A stretch of DNA of 64,000 nt from Tetranychus cinnabarinus (lineage: Eukaryota > Arthropoda > Arachnida > Trombidiformes > Tetranychidae), in assembly GCA_022266195.1 (NCBI GenBank), contig WHVY01000003.1, positions 4,712,001 to 4,776,000 on the forward strand, given 5' to 3'. Positions 23,740 to 35,629 of the stretch are shown here, in pieces; positions within the stretch are counted from its first letter, which is position 1; the number at the start of each line of letters is the position of its first letter. Under the pieces are notes generated by a model, which was given only the letters and a program-made list of their open reading frames with translations, was not told the origin of the DNA and did no database searches. A program made the translations under genes and the position numbers.

Positions 23740-25240
23740 AACGAAGAAATGCGAGATCAAAATTTAGATGAACCAAGAATCACAGTTTAGAAAAATTAAA
23801 GTCAGAACCAATTTAAAAATAGAATTGAATAGACTTTAAAAAATAATTCAGGCTGTCAGCAAAGCTAAGAGTAATTGAGTGTTGGTTATCCAGACAATGG
23901 AGGATGAGAAAGAGGAAACTTTCTGGCTCGTTTGAGAGGGAAATTCAAAAAGAAAGTAAGGAAAGTAAATAAGATAAAAATTGATAATTTTTCTAATACA
24001 TTTAGTTTTTATCTAAAGGGAGTTAAGATTTATTTCCGACAAAATTATCTGAAGATGCAGATGAAAATTGTGATAACATTGTATCGGAAAAGATGAATCG
24101 GTCACTTGTATTTACTCGAATATTTTGATTAACCTTTACTTTTGTGAATTCATCTTTATCTTCAGATAAATTATTCAGAAATAAACCTTAACACACTTTA
24201 AAAATACAGAATAATTCAAACTAAAACCATAAAAATACGTATATCTATAAATCAAATCAGATAATCAGATAAAAAAGTTGGTTTGGTCTTGTGTTAACAA
24301 TCTTTTAATCTATATTAATTATTATAACGAAAACAAATATTGCTTGCATCAAAACAAACTATAATAATTTACTAACTTCATATTAAACATTGATTACCAA
24401 TGACCGAAAGAAGATTCAAAGAAATATCTCATTAAAGCACGCTAATTAACAATTAATTTGACAAAACTCCAATTTTAGAGATTTGTTTTGTACTAATTAC
24501 TTCCATTACCAACAAATGAATCATTAACTTAGCATTTGAATAAAAGCAATCGAGACTATAGTCAAATTAAAAAATTTGAGACCATTTATCTAGCAATTTA
24601 AGGAAAATCGGAATAGATTTTTTCGGTTTGATGAATTTTGATCGTTTTTCCGGGTTGAATTGAATAGAAGAACGATTCAATTTCGATATCATCGGATTGA
24701 ACATCGTAAGGTTAATGCAACTTGAATGAAAGGAAAAGGTCGAAAAATCTAAACTGTTTAAATCAACTGTTTGAATAAATGAAAGAATCAAAGATTGGAT
24801 GCTTTGGTTGAGTTTGAAAAAAATTCCGAGTATTGGCCTGGCACCAAATTTGATGTTTCCTCTTATTGTTATTTCGAAATCTGTCCAAGATCGCTGATGT
24901 GTCAAAATACCATTAATCGTATAATTGTTAAGCAAATTAAGTGTATATTGTTTTTGTTGTCGTTGTTAATTCAATCAATATGAAGAAGACAAGGAAGAGT
25001 TAGTTTCAGTTGGATGGTGTTTAATCTACATCCAAAATAGGAGGCGGCGAGTAATTTTTGTTATAAAAAAGTACCAACATGAAGATGAACACAAGAGACG
25101 GACAAAAAATGTTGACGATGTCTATTGTGAGGAAGAGTTGATTTCAAAGCTTAACCAAAGTGATCATCAGCATTTTCAGTCAGACCAACATAAACTGGCG
25201 ATTGAGCAAGTTGAGCAAGTCTGGTAACTTTCCGGTCAAC
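23740..25240. other. Intergenic region upstream of the 25.2-kb gene
   Basis: Holds the 24.0-kb MITE and the 5' region of the plus-strand secreted-protein gene, whose exon seems to begin at the acceptor CATTTTCAG ending at 25175. A 122-codon minus-strand frame at 24.6-24.9 kb has no family likeness and is left out. Confidence 0.45.
24022..24192. repeat. Hairpin MITE-like element
   Basis: The terminal inverted arms of about 47 bp (GTTAAGATTTATTTC...TTATCTGAAGAT and its complement ending at 24192) are imperfect but clear, around a 75-bp centre. No ORF. The class is not resolvable from one copy. Confidence 0.65.
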
Positions 25241-25918
25241 ATGAAATGTTTAATCAAATTGTTTGTCCTCATGTCCAATTCAATTACATGGTTTGGATTG
25301 ATAATGTTTTTCTTTAATCCTGTAAACTCTGTGATAAGTCAAAAGATTTTACGTTCACCATCCAAACTTTTTTCCCCTCACAGTAATGATATTTTAATAG
25401 CAACACGAAATCCTCAATGTGATGATTCCAACCATCAAACGAAGATACTTATTTTACCAGTTTTTGTGCCCCATTCAAGAAAAGAACCAGAAGTGGAAGT
25501 AATGTCCATGGATCAGTATTCACCTTATTCGTACAAATCCAAGAAAATGAAGAAAAATCAATGGAAAGATAATTCAAACGCTGAAAAGGATAATAGTTTA
25601 ACATTGGCCAAGCTATTGGAAAACCCAAAAGCAAATTACATTATTGGAAATGATTTTGATCTCAACCAAGCTGTTATGGCTGGTAAAATTGAAAATATGG
25701 ATCCTAATACAGCAGGTTTAGGTATGATGGCAGGAACCAACGACGAATCCAATGTTGAGGGAAAAGTTCCGTTGTTAACAGAATTGATTGTGAAAAGTGT
25801 CTTAGCTAATCAAAAGACTTTTGATTGGGATTATGTTGCTTCAAACAATTCACCACAACATTCCAGTCCAGACAAGGAGCAACCCCGCAGTAGTGACAGT
25901 ACCAAAAGCAATGGTTAA
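25241..25918 (+). CDS. Unrecognised protein with N-terminal signal peptide or signal anchor
   Basis: 225 residues from ATG at 25241, chosen because the frame upstream crosses a probable splice acceptor (ends 25175) and because this Met begins a long hydrophobic stretch (MKCLIKLFVLM...WFGLIMFFF). After this stretch the chain is hydrophilic with a basic Lys cluster (KSKKMKKNQWK) and a Ser/Pro/Asp-rich tail. No cysteine-rich domain or known family is seen. It may be a secreted lineage-specific protein or the last exon of a longer gene with a leader upstream. Confidence 0.5.
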   Translation: MKCLIKLFVLMSNSITWFGLIMFFFNPVNSVISQKILRSPSKLFSPHSNDILIATRNPQCDDSNHQTKILILPVFVPHSRKEPEVEVMSMDQYSPYSYKSKKMKKNQWKDNSNAEKDNSLTLAKLLENPKANYIIGNDFDLNQAVMAGKIENMDPNTAGLGMMAGTNDESNVEGKVPLLTELIVKSVLANQKTFDWDYVASNNSPQHSSPDKEQPRSSDSTKSNG

Positions 25919-26449
25919 CACTGAATCATTTTATCGTTAAAATTGAATATTGTCAAGTTTCTTTTTCATATCGTTTTTCCATTTTAGCATTTTTGAGAAA
26001 CATTTATCTTTTATAGAGCTTATTGGAAAAATTTATCCAAATGTAAATAAAAATTCTAACCTATTTCTTTTGAATTTTTTGACAATCTTTGATTCCAAAC
26101 TAATACAAGACGCTAAAATAGTAACATTCAAATTAAGGTTGAATTTTAAAGTGATAATACAGAGAAAAATTTAATGAAATTTTAAAAGCTTAATTTCTAG
26201 TTCCTTTAAACTGAAATGCTTTCAATTTTTATCAATAAAATTGACTGATAGCATATAAAAATATGCATAAAGTGTTATAAAATCACAATTATTGGATTCA
26301 AAGTTTGAATGGGAAACTTCGGGCTAGAGAATCAGGCAGAAATGGTTGATATTTTAAATTTTGATTGATCTATCAGAACATACATCCAATGTACATCCTT
26401 TAAACTTGCTTATGTTTAAAGGCCCAGAGCCTTTTAAACAAGTATTTTT
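25919..26449. other. AT-rich intergenic segment
   Basis: 3' flank of the preceding gene. No coding signal seen. Confidence 0.4.
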
Positions 26450-27080
26450 GACAATATTTTCAAGACTAACATTGAGAATTCAATTCGGATGTAACAATTA
26501 ATTTGTAAAAAACATAAATATCAACAATATTTAAGAATAGTGGAAGAAATTGAACTAAAATAATGTCATAATACTATCCGTAAGAAAGTATTGGTGTCTG
26601 ATATTAGAGTTTATGCAGTAAAGATTTGGGTAGCAAATTATATCGGATATTAATTAACAGATTTGTTAATATATTGTTATTATTGATATTAAAGATGCTA
26701 AGAAAAGTAAATTTATATTTTTAAATCATATTTACCTGTTTACCGAGATCATATCGAGAGTCGACCATAATGATGAATATTAAGAAAAGATGAAGAGTTT
26801 ATAGTAAAATGTATAAACACAGTATATAAACAATAATTGATAAGTGAGATCAGAATGAAAAGTAATCAATTTTGATGATTAGTTGATGGTTATTGAAAAA
26901 ATTGAACATCATATTGATAATAAATACAAAATGTTGGTTAGTTAAGTTAATATATATTATATTAAATGAATGTTTTTCAAAATTGATAACAAAATTTAAT
27001 TCAAGATGGAGGACAAATCTATTTCGGCTTAAAAGGTAAGTTAAGCTGAAAAGCAAGCTGAATACAGCTGAGTGGCTCAA
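26450..27080 (-). promoter_or_regulatory. Promoter/first-exon cassette, copy B
   Basis: About 600 bp closely matching copy C at 34.4-35.0 kb. The minus-strand mini-exon (about 26736-26768) reads MVDSRYDLGKQ, then the donor CAG|GTAAAT. TTTATATACTG lies about 55 bp upstream (26822-26829) and CCATCTT about 240 bp upstream. It lies upstream of ZSWIM8. Spliced to the ZSWIM8 leader acceptor at about 23438, it would give a 19-codon uORF ending 9 nt before the main ATG. Confidence 0.55.
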
Positions 27081-27167
27081 AGCCCACCCTCAAGTGCTTT
27101 AAATTGCTTGGTTAGCTCAATCATTTATTGTATAATATAAAAATTTTGTAAATCATATGAAATCATT

Positions 27168-27810
27168 TCAATAATTGACTCCAATTGGATAAGTTTTTTC
27201 GGTTTTTTGGTAGTTTGTCTTCGTTTTGAGAGGAGATCCTTTCCAGTCATTTTTACCTTGCTTGACACAATTTTTAAAGGGTTTACTCTCATTTGATTTC
27301 CTGCAATCCGGCATATTAGGTTCGTAAGCTCGTTTCACAGGAGATTTGTTCAGAGTTAAGAGATTTTGGTTGAAGGAGGCACTTGATTGGAAAAGTAAAC
27401 TAGGTTTTGATAAGCTTGATCTCAAGGAGGGTAACTTTTGGTTTGGATTTAATGGTAGACCCGATTTACTCATCAATCCTCGAGGTAGGTTGTTACTACT
27501 TGTGGATGCCGGTAAAAAACTATCTGACATATTTCCAGATGAACTCTCCAAATAGCAAGAAGAGATGAGTTTAACAGATTACAAAGCAGATGATCATTAG
27601 CATTGAAGTAGCAAGCAAAAACCACAGTTTTAAAATTCGATCATGCAACAAATATACAGTCATTAATCGTAAAAATGAATGAAAATAAAGACAGAATATA
27701 GCATGAAATTCATGCCATCGATGTATTAAAGACACAGGTTGCTTTGATAGAGAATAGTGTTCCTTTCTCGTGATTTACCAGACTGACTGTCCATTTCGAG
27801 GATAAACCAT
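27168..27810 (-). CDS. Unrecognised small basic Ser/Pro-rich protein
   Basis: Two exons: 27779-27810 (MVYPRNGQSV, phase 2) and 27168-27543 (after a strong pyrimidine-rich acceptor), in frame across the junction; 135 residues. The chain is Ser-, Asn- and Lys-rich, has no hydrophobic segment, and contains LPRGLMSK, RSSLSKPSLL and KSPVKR, which could be phosphorylation or degron-like motifs. It resembles no family I can name. Its first exon and promoter are duplicated at 23594-23739. A MET at 27530 would give a shorter product. Confidence 0.5.
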
Positions 27811-27883
27811 TTTGAAGAATAGTAAAGGAAAAAAAACAATAATAGAAAGAAGAATGAGATTTGAGTTAGAGAAGAGAAATTTA
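27737..27883 (-). repeat. Duplicated promoter/exon block, copy 2
   Basis: Near-identical partner of 23594-23739. Here it carries the working first exon of the 27.2-kb small gene. An AATATAAATT box lies about 80 bp upstream of the ATG and is absent from copy 1. Confidence 0.8.
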
Positions 27884-28500
27884 TATTTTGCCATGTGTTT
27901 ACTATACTTAATGTACATTTTGAGAAAAAATTTACGCGCAATTTGTCACATCGTCAACTAAATTTACTTTTGCAATGCAAAGAACCAAAACAAGTCCATT
28001 TGAAAATATTTGAACATTAAATTTTTGAAAAATAGCAATAGTTTTGCCTAAATCAGCCCTTTCAGTCAAAATTATGAATAAGTATACAAATAGGATTGAC
28101 ATGGAAACTAGTATTATGAAAAGGATATCTAAATGAAAACCTGGAATGAAACATAGAAATAATTGATACTTGTTGATACACAATTATATTTAATGTTTAT
28201 TAATATCTAAATGTATAAAACAAAAGAACTGTATACATGTAAAGCACGATTAATCATCCTGAAATGCCTTTTAAGGGCGGACAGATGAACCGGTCAGTCA
28301 TTTCGTTTGGTTTATGCAAGCAGTCGCCTTTTGCTGCGGACAATAAAGATATGAAGAGCAGATACATTTGAATGTGATTTGAATTTGAATGGAGAATCGA
28401 TTGCATATGGAACGCAATTAAATACAAAGTTGTACTAATTAAGGTAGACCATCCACTTAATTTAGATTGTTTTTCATGCTGCGCTTAAAAGCTTTTAATA
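27884..28500. other. Intergenic segment
   Basis: Region between the divergent small genes at 27.2-27.8 kb and 28.5 kb. It probably contains both promoters; no coding signal supported. Confidence 0.4.
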
Positions 28501-28800
28501 ATGAGTTCATATGGATTGGTGTTTGCCCATGAGAGTGACAAGAAAAGTCAAGAGGTAGCTTCTGGTTACAAGGTCCATACAGTCAGATGTACAATCAAAG
28601 TTGACGCTTCAGCAAGAGTAAGACGTCATCCTCAGTTAGTGGTTGAAACCTCAACATTTGAACCTGGATTGGTGATGAAAAATGTTGAAATTAATCTCGA
28701 GGTAAGCATTCAGGAGCAACAGCGTGATGAAGTCTTGAAGAGTATGGCGGTATCTCCAAGATACATTTTTAAGGGCTGCGAATGTGTGAAGATGATGTAA
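28501..28800 (+). CDS. Unrecognised 99-residue protein
   Basis: Intronless ORF MSSYGLVFAH...ECVKMM with balanced composition, unlike the Asn/Ser low-complexity around it. There are no predicted membrane segments and two cysteines near the end. The middle (VRCTIKVDASARV...HPQLVVETSTFEPG) alternates as beta strands. I recognise no family. It may be a lineage-specific or retro-copied gene; the start is the first ATG of the frame (TAATAATGAG). Confidence 0.45.
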   Translation: MSSYGLVFAHESDKKSQEVASGYKVHTVRCTIKVDASARVRRHPQLVVETSTFEPGLVMKNVEINLEVSIQEQQRDEVLKSMAVSPRYIFKGCECVKMM

Positions 28801-29716
28801 TAATTATATTCTCGGAAGTTATTCGCATTGAAAAATTCGCATCAGCGTTAGAATAGTACTGCTTAATATTGCGATAGTGAAAAGGTAAATTAACAATTTT
28901 TAGCCACTTTTCATTAATTGAGCAATCGTTTATTCAACCAGCATGTGCATATCTTGATCAGTTGTTTCCACTTTTTATCCGTCGACGAACTTATGGTAAT
29001 CAGCTGATTTTATTTACTTTCATTATGCATACCAATTTAACCCAAAGAGGTCATTCAACAACAGTAATCAAATGCAAATCATCATACTGTGATCAAGTGA
29101 TCAAGTCAGAGGATTGTGTCACTTAGTGATGCATAAGAGTGAATATTAGTCAGATTGTTTAAAATCCAAGCTATGCGAGAACATATTTACAGCCGTTTCA
29201 AAAATTGTAAATACAATGTCTGGAAGAGTTACGGTATGAACAAATCAACAGATGATGATATTTTTCAAACAAAAATCCAATTTCGACAAATGGACCTTAT
29301 TGCAAAGAAATACTGTAAACAATGATAAATAATAATACATAGTCATGTGGGTTTAATGCAAAAAAATTGACATAGAGAGGGAAAAGGTCAGAAAATATTA
29401 AGGATTTCCTTTGAGATGTCTCAATTTAAAATCCTAAATCGATCGAAATTATTTATCGCAGTTGTATCTTCTTTGCGCTAATATTGTTGAGTTGTGCGTA
29501 TTATTATCACAATCTTTGATTTGATCATACAGTAATACACCTCCATTGGTTGGAAAGAACAATAAATAATGTAGAGGAAATAATTTTTTTGTATTTTATA
29601 GCATGAAGATCAACTTTGTCATAATTTGAAAAACCAACTGCTCTGGGTTCGACTTTAAAGGTGAATAGATTAAGAATAAATTATTTTTGGAGAATTTGTA
29701 CCACAAAATATTATTA
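28801..29716. other. Intergenic segment, 3' sides of two genes
   Basis: Convergent 3' flanks of the 28.5-kb ORF and the AF10-like gene. AT-rich, nothing recognised. Confidence 0.4.
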
Positions 29717-32700
29717 TCATCTTTCATCGGGACCACGAAGATAAGGTTGTTGGAAGTTAGGCATGTGCTGATGCTGAGCGGAATTCATCATTTGATAAAA
29801 TGGACTTTCTGGGTTTGCTGCTCCATTTGCTATATTAGATGCTGGACTATTGCGAGGACTTTTGTTGTTGTCATATAACGGAGATGGATTGGCTCCTGAA
29901 TTACTTGAAGGAAAACTTAAAGGCGAACTGGAAACAGAATTTGCAGATTCGTTCTGGGAAATGGCTGAACTATGAGTGGAAAGGCCACCTAATGAGCCGA
30001 GAGATCCATTGAGAGGAAGAGATAATCGTGAGTTAACAGCAATTAGATGATCTCTACGAGAAATAAGTTGGCGAACTCTCTCTTCTAGTCTTTCATTTTC
30101 AGTCCTTAACTGATGTAAGCAAGATAAAAGAGAGGCAACGTCAAAATGCTGCGTCTGTTCCATAACCATCTGGGCACCAGCAATCCATTGACGTTCCAAT
30201 AGTTGTTCAAGTGATTGTGGACCGTTTTCCATAGGTCTAAAATAATTTTAAAACAAATAAGCAAATAAGTACAAGAAACACAAACAAATATTGCTTGATG
30301 AAAAGGTGGTTGTGGAAAGATACGTTTTTTGCGAATAGGCACCAATCAACAATAGGGTAAACTGAAAGATGAAAGATCCAAAAAATGAAAAATAACAAAT
30401 ATTCTTACTCTTTAAGCATAGTGGTTGGCTTGGGTCTGTTTGGTGGAGCTGGTAGAGCGAAGTCTTTTAAAGCACTGGTATGAGGAGATCGTACTAGAGA
30501 TGTGTTTTGAGATGTTTGATCGTTTGGTGATGAGGATGCAATGAGTTTAGTTGAAGTTTCTTCAGTAGTTAGAGTCACTTTGGTTGTAGGTGGAGTTTCT
30601 GTCGGTGTTTTGACTTTCGGAGCAGTCGCTGGCTTCTCAGTCAAAATACGGTCTCTAAATTCATAGAGTAAAAAAGTAGTTTAAAAAAATCATGGTCATG
30701 AAAGTAAAGCGTTTTACTTTTGAATTGATCACTTTTAACAACTAAAAAAGTGTTTATCTTCGTCCAGATTTAAGCTTCTTCAAATTCAAGCTTTTTAATC
30801 CATTGGTTTTCAAAACAAAAAAACTTGTTTCACTATTGAAAAAGTTCATAGCCTCAGTTCCTTAAGATACCTGATGGGCATTTTGTGTCTGAACCTTTGC
30901 TTTGAGTAAAACTGTCACAAGCATTGTTTTAGAGAAAAACTTTTTCAAGGGTAAAACAAAATTTTTGTTTTGAAAAGCAATGGATAAAAAAGCTTGAATT
31001 TGGAGAAGTTTAAATCTAGACGAAGATTGACACTTTTTCATTCGTTAAAAGTTATCAATTCAAAAGTAAAAGGCTGAATCATGAATTAGATATATGCTAA
31101 CAAGTTATTATCAGATGTTGCGTAACGAGAATCTGCACACGGTTCAGTTTCAGTATTATTTTCCTTGAGAATATCTTCTTTCTTGGACTTTTTGGCGCTT
31201 CTGGATTCTTTTTGAGCTGCTTTAGAAGTTTTAATGGGTCTAAAAATGAAAATAAAAAAACATGATTATAAATTATTCTAAAAATTAAAATTTACCACAG
31301 TAAAGTTTCATTGATTAAATTAATAATTGGCATAATGATCAATTTGACTAACTTTTGATTTAAATTAGGTTTAGGTTTCTTCTCTGTACTTGCTGAATTT
31401 TTCATTTTTCTGGCTGTTGGTAGGCTGGCTGTAGGTTTATTTTCATCTTCCTCGGCCTCCGTCGATGAATCGTCTTCAATTTCACGTTTCGGTTTCTCCT
31501 TTTTGTCACTTGAAGAGGTTGATGAATCTTTGGCGGTAAGACTTCCATACATTGCTGTGAAACTGGGAGTCGGGTTGGGTGAGGGACTTTGAGAAGGAAG
31601 ACGATCAAGAGAAGATTCACGATTGTTGACCGATGCAGGTGAACTCGGATGAATGGGGGAGCTAGAAGCTGATGATATCACAAATTTCTTTTTCTTTCGT
31701 TCATTTTTGGGTTTACTTTCCGAGCCATGTTCCACACTTGGACGAGACCCTGGAAAATGAGGACCAACAGCATTATCATTTAATCCAAGACATTCGCGCC
31801 TCATTTTTTGATTGTCAGGATTAATGGTAAAAGAAGATTTACCTAAACTATTGGAGGATCCAGGATTATTGCTAGGTATATTGCTAACTATTGTAGAACC
31901 GGTACACGCAGAGGTAGATAAGGTTGCATTATGAGTTTTTGCTACTTTCTTTTTAGGTGGTTTGGATATTTCGAGTGGCAAACTCGGTTTATTAATTGAA
32001 GATAACCCCGAAGGACCTTGAGTCTTCTTATCAGGACTAGATTCTGGAGTGGAATCCGCTACTGGAATCGGTTTAAATGCGGGAATGGGTTTGATATTTG
32101 AACCATCCTTTTTCTGTAAGATAAATAAATATATTTTAATAAGCTAGGAAACAAACAAGTGTCAAACTTGAGCAATTGAAGATCATATGGAAATGGAAAT
32201 ACTAATATCAGTACATACCAATTTATGATAATGGTGAGTACAGTATCCACAGTATTTTACATTATCGTTAAAATTTCCAGCCTCTTCACATAATAGACCA
32301 GCAGCTTGAGCACTGTATTTCATTGAAAAAGAAAAAGATTGACAGTTTTCTATTCAATAAGAAACAAATGAAAAAAACTGACCATGTCACATGAAAATGA
32401 TGTTTACATCCAGGTTTATTGCACTGCATACATGCTCCCACTGAAGCTTTGCTTTCCTTGCCTTGCTCCTCACAAATGTAACATGTCTTATGGAACCTAT
32501 CCGGAGGCACTAAGGCCAAAATTATTGGTTCCATAGTAGTAACGTTTCCGAATCTGACTTCTGGTATATAAAGTGAGCACACAACATGAGCCCAGCCACC
32601 ATTATCAGTCCTTTTCAGTGCCCCATCTTTAGAAGGGCAAAGTTCACATCTCTTTAGTGAGAAGATTGGTATAAAAAAATAGAATATATAGTATGAATAA

Positions 32701-32964
32701 TGTGAACAAACGATAATAAAATATCAAGAAATCTTAAAAACAATTGATTTTCTTAAGAGGACCACAGTTACGTACCACTCTAGCTTGTCTTTCTTGACTC
32801 TCACATTTACGGCAAAACCAGGGACCAGTAGGAACCTGAACAATGCCATAACAAGCTTGGTGAACAGCAACACTACACTGATTGCCATCACAATATACTA
32901 AGGGATTCTCAGTCCATCCTCGTTCATCACTACAAACACAGCATCCACCCACCATCTCCTTCAT
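29717..32964 (-). CDS. MLLT10: AF10/AF17-type PHD-finger protein, DOT1L cofactor (Alhambra orthologue)
   Basis: Nuclear cofactor of DOT1L H3K79 methylation. Exons: 32776-32964, 32383-32651, 32219-32312, 31353-32113, 31102-31239, 30409-30654 and 29717-30236; 738 residues. The N-terminal PHD finger (MKEMVGGCCVCSDERGWTEN, VYCDGNQC, HQACYGIVQVPTGPWFC) is followed by a zinc knuckle and extended PHD (CELCPSKDGALKRTDNGGW, CYICEEQG, HFHVTC...NVKYCGYC), the histone-reader module. The middle is Ser/Pro/Lys-rich and disordered. Near the C-terminus is the octapeptide motif EQLLERQW plus a leucine zipper (LLSCLHQLRTENERLEERVRQLI), the DOT1L-binding OM-LZ. Two introns use GTTAG-type donors. Promoter cassette C lies about 1.7 kb upstream on the same strand. 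Confidence 0.93.
30699..31083. repeat. Long-armed MITE in an AF10 intron
   Basis: About 385 bp with imperfect terminal inverted arms of roughly 150 bp (ACTTTTGAATTGAT...CTTCGTC...AAATTCAAGCTTTTT...TTTTCAAAACAAAAA and complement), filling most of the intron 30655-31101. No ORF. Confidence 0.8.
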
Positions 32965-34429
32965 GGTTTGATAAGGTTTATAATCGCCAAAAAGATGGAC
33001 TCACAAATTGAGTGGCTGCAGAGTCAACTTAGCTCGATGGCTGAAAATGTAGGGTTTAAATATAACGGCCAACAATTAAAGATAGTTTTTGATAGATATA
33101 AATAATAGGAATAATTGAAATAAAAACAGAATACGCTCTCACAACAAGAGCTGACACTCATTGAACAATAATTGAACAATTCCAATGTTTTTAATACGGA
33201 GCCATCTATCGGTTGTCTCAAGTCTAAATCTGTAACTCAAAATCTACTGTTGTAACTGTCAACTTGCAACTGTTATTTTGTTTCGGTATGGATATTGAGA
33301 TTGGTTTATGAGTTGATTTCTTTCTGAAAATCGCAATTAACACGGTATATATTAAAATATAATTCCACTGATATGTAATGCTCATTGTCCATCACAACAC
33401 AGATTGTCAATGCATAAAAAGGTTTGGATTTTAGCTTAAAATTTTGGGTAATTGATAACACCAGTTCAGAATTGATGATGTTAGGATCGATGCAATGATT
33501 ATAATGAGGATAGAGGCAGAAAGTATTGCCAAGTATTTAAATAAAAGCAATTATAATGTTAAGATGAATAGCATTGTAATCCGAATCTTTAACTTGATTA
33601 CCTATTCCCGATAAATTTCGAGGATGGCATAAATAGAAGAGAAAATGAAGTTTTTAAGAAAATATAAATGTAAAAAAATAGCAAGAGATACCAAAAAATC
33701 AGATATTGATGATCATGATGTTGAAAACTCTGGAAACAAGATCATGATCAAAAGGTTGACTACAGCTTGGTTCCTATGAATACTGTCAAAAAACTCCAGA
33801 ATTTAAAGATAATGATGTTAAAGATGCCTGATTACAATTTGTATCAGCTGAATTACTATCAGAATCAATTGTTTAATGAAACGAACTATTTTAGTTCATG
33901 GGTTTTGATACAATCAATTCAATTCTAAATGATGAGATGCTATTTTCACTGATATTTAGTGGATAATCACCAAAGAGAAGGCAATGGATTCTTGCTAGAT
34001 ACAAATAAATTATATTTAAAAAAACGATAATGCCGCCACTCAACCTTTAAGGCTCAATTCCTAGGAGCAACTGAATGTAATTACCTTAAATTTACGAAAA
34101 ATTATTGCTCTTACTACGATAAAAGTAATTCAGTTTGAAAATTGGAATAATCCTCATTAGTGTAATTTCATTTGATTAAAATGAACTTGAAGATTTCCAG
34201 AACGTAGTGCAATTATAAATAACCATTTTCTCTCATTCAAAGCCATTGTCTTCTTTTATTGGAGGTAACCAATTTAACATGATGTATGAAAAACGTATTC
34301 TGAAGAGTTGAAGTATTATTCAATATTTGCCTCTTTTTAAAAACTGGTTTGGTTAAAATGGATTGAGCTTACAATTGTTGCCCGTGGTGAATGGTTTTGT
34401 ATTAAAATCATAAGTATTTGAAACAATAT
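32965..34429. other. 5' region of the AF10-like gene
   Basis: An acceptor CTACATTTTCAG at about 33044 suggests a spliced leader for AF10. A stretch at about 33440-33560 faintly resembles the promoter cassettes and may be a decayed copy. Nothing else is recognised. Confidence 0.4.
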
Positions 34430-35040
34430 ATTCAAAGCCAACATTGAGACTTTAATCCTAAGGTAAAAATTAACATTATCAACAATACTTAAGAATAGTG
34501 GAAGCGATTGAATTCAAATAATGTCATAATACATAAGAAAGTATTGGTTTCTGATATTGGAATCAATGCAATAAAGGTTTGGGTAGTAATATCGTATATT
34601 AATTAACAGATTTGCTAATATATTGTTATTGATGATATTAAAGATGATTAAAAGTAAAATATTTTTGATTTATATTTACCTGTTTACCGAGATCATATCG
34701 AGAGTCGACCATAATGATGAATATTAAGAAAAGATGAAGAGTTTATAGTAAAATGTATAAACACAGTATATAAACAATAATTGATAAGTGAGATCAGAAT
34801 GAAAAGTAATCAATTTTGATGATTAGTTGATGGTTATTGAAAAAATTGAACATCATATTGATAATAAATGTAAAATGTTGGTTAGTTAAGTTGATATATA
34901 TTATATTAGATGAATGTTTTTCAAAATTGATAACAAAATTTAATTCAAGATGGAGGACAAATCTATTTCGGCTTAAAAGGTAAGTTAAGCTAAAAAGCAA
35001 GCTGAATACAGCTGAAATACTCAGCTGCTCTTGAGTTCAA
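34430..35040 (-). promoter_or_regulatory. Promoter/first-exon cassette, copy C
   Basis: Close match to copy B across about 600 bp. Mini-exon at about 34680-34712 identical to copy B (MVDSRYDLGKQ, donor CAG|GTAAAT). TATA-like box at 34767-34775; CCATCTT near 34950. Upstream of the AF10-like gene on the same strand. Confidence 0.55.
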
Positions 35041-35168
35041 AGACCGCCCTCAAGTCCCTCGCCCTCTTTAAATCTCTTGGTATGCTTCATTATATTTGTG
35101 TAAGTATTTGAAATCCGAAACTGATCTTTTTTCATCTCTTTGTCTCCACTAAAAACCAGTAGATTTAG

Positions 35169-35447
35169 ATGAATTTTTCACTTTTCCCTCCACTCTTAAT
35201 AATCAAAATTTCTACTGACCATATTCGAAAAGTGTTCGACAATTTGAATGATTCGGTGAATAGTATGAAAAAGTCGGCACTTGAAGGGCAGCAAATCCAA
35301 GGGAACTCACACAGTTTAGCAATTACTTTGGATCAAAGTCTGAACCTGTCACAAAGTTCGCTATCACACTCGAAAAGATTCGAAATTTATCAAAATTTAA
35401 TTTTTAAGGTACTGCCTTCTGGATGGACTCATCCAAACTGTGAATGA
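35169..35447 (+). CDS. Possible small coding exon, unrecognised
   Basis: 92-codon frame with a helical, amphipathic middle (ISTDHIRKVFDNLNDSVNSM) and possible donor AAG|GTACTG at 35408. It lies divergent from cassette C, so it could be expressed from the same promoter region. No family recognised; it could be chance. Confidence 0.25.
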   Translation: MNFSLFPPLLIIKISTDHIRKVFDNLNDSVNSMKKSALEGQQIQGNSHSLAITLDQSLNLSQSSLSHSKRFEIYQNLIFKVLPSGWTHPNCE

Positions 35448-35629
35448 TAGTTCTAATTACTGAAAATAGTAACTGTTTAAATTGTAGTAAGAAACATAAA
35501 ACTTTTATTAGTTCATGTTCAGATGATACACACATGTTTTTATTGATATTGATTTGAATAGATTCGACATTTGACTAGTTGTTTCCCCTTTTAATGTTGA
35601 GTAGCAATCATTGTATTTATACAGCTTAG

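Noticed and set aside
24567..24935. 122-codon minus-strand frame
   Set aside because: No family resemblance, AT-driven Ile/Asn/Lys/Phe composition and no splice or promoter support.
27168..27543. Small Ser-rich protein as a securin
   Set aside because: RSSL is a possible D-box, but there is no KEN box or securin-like C-terminal motif; not enough to name it.
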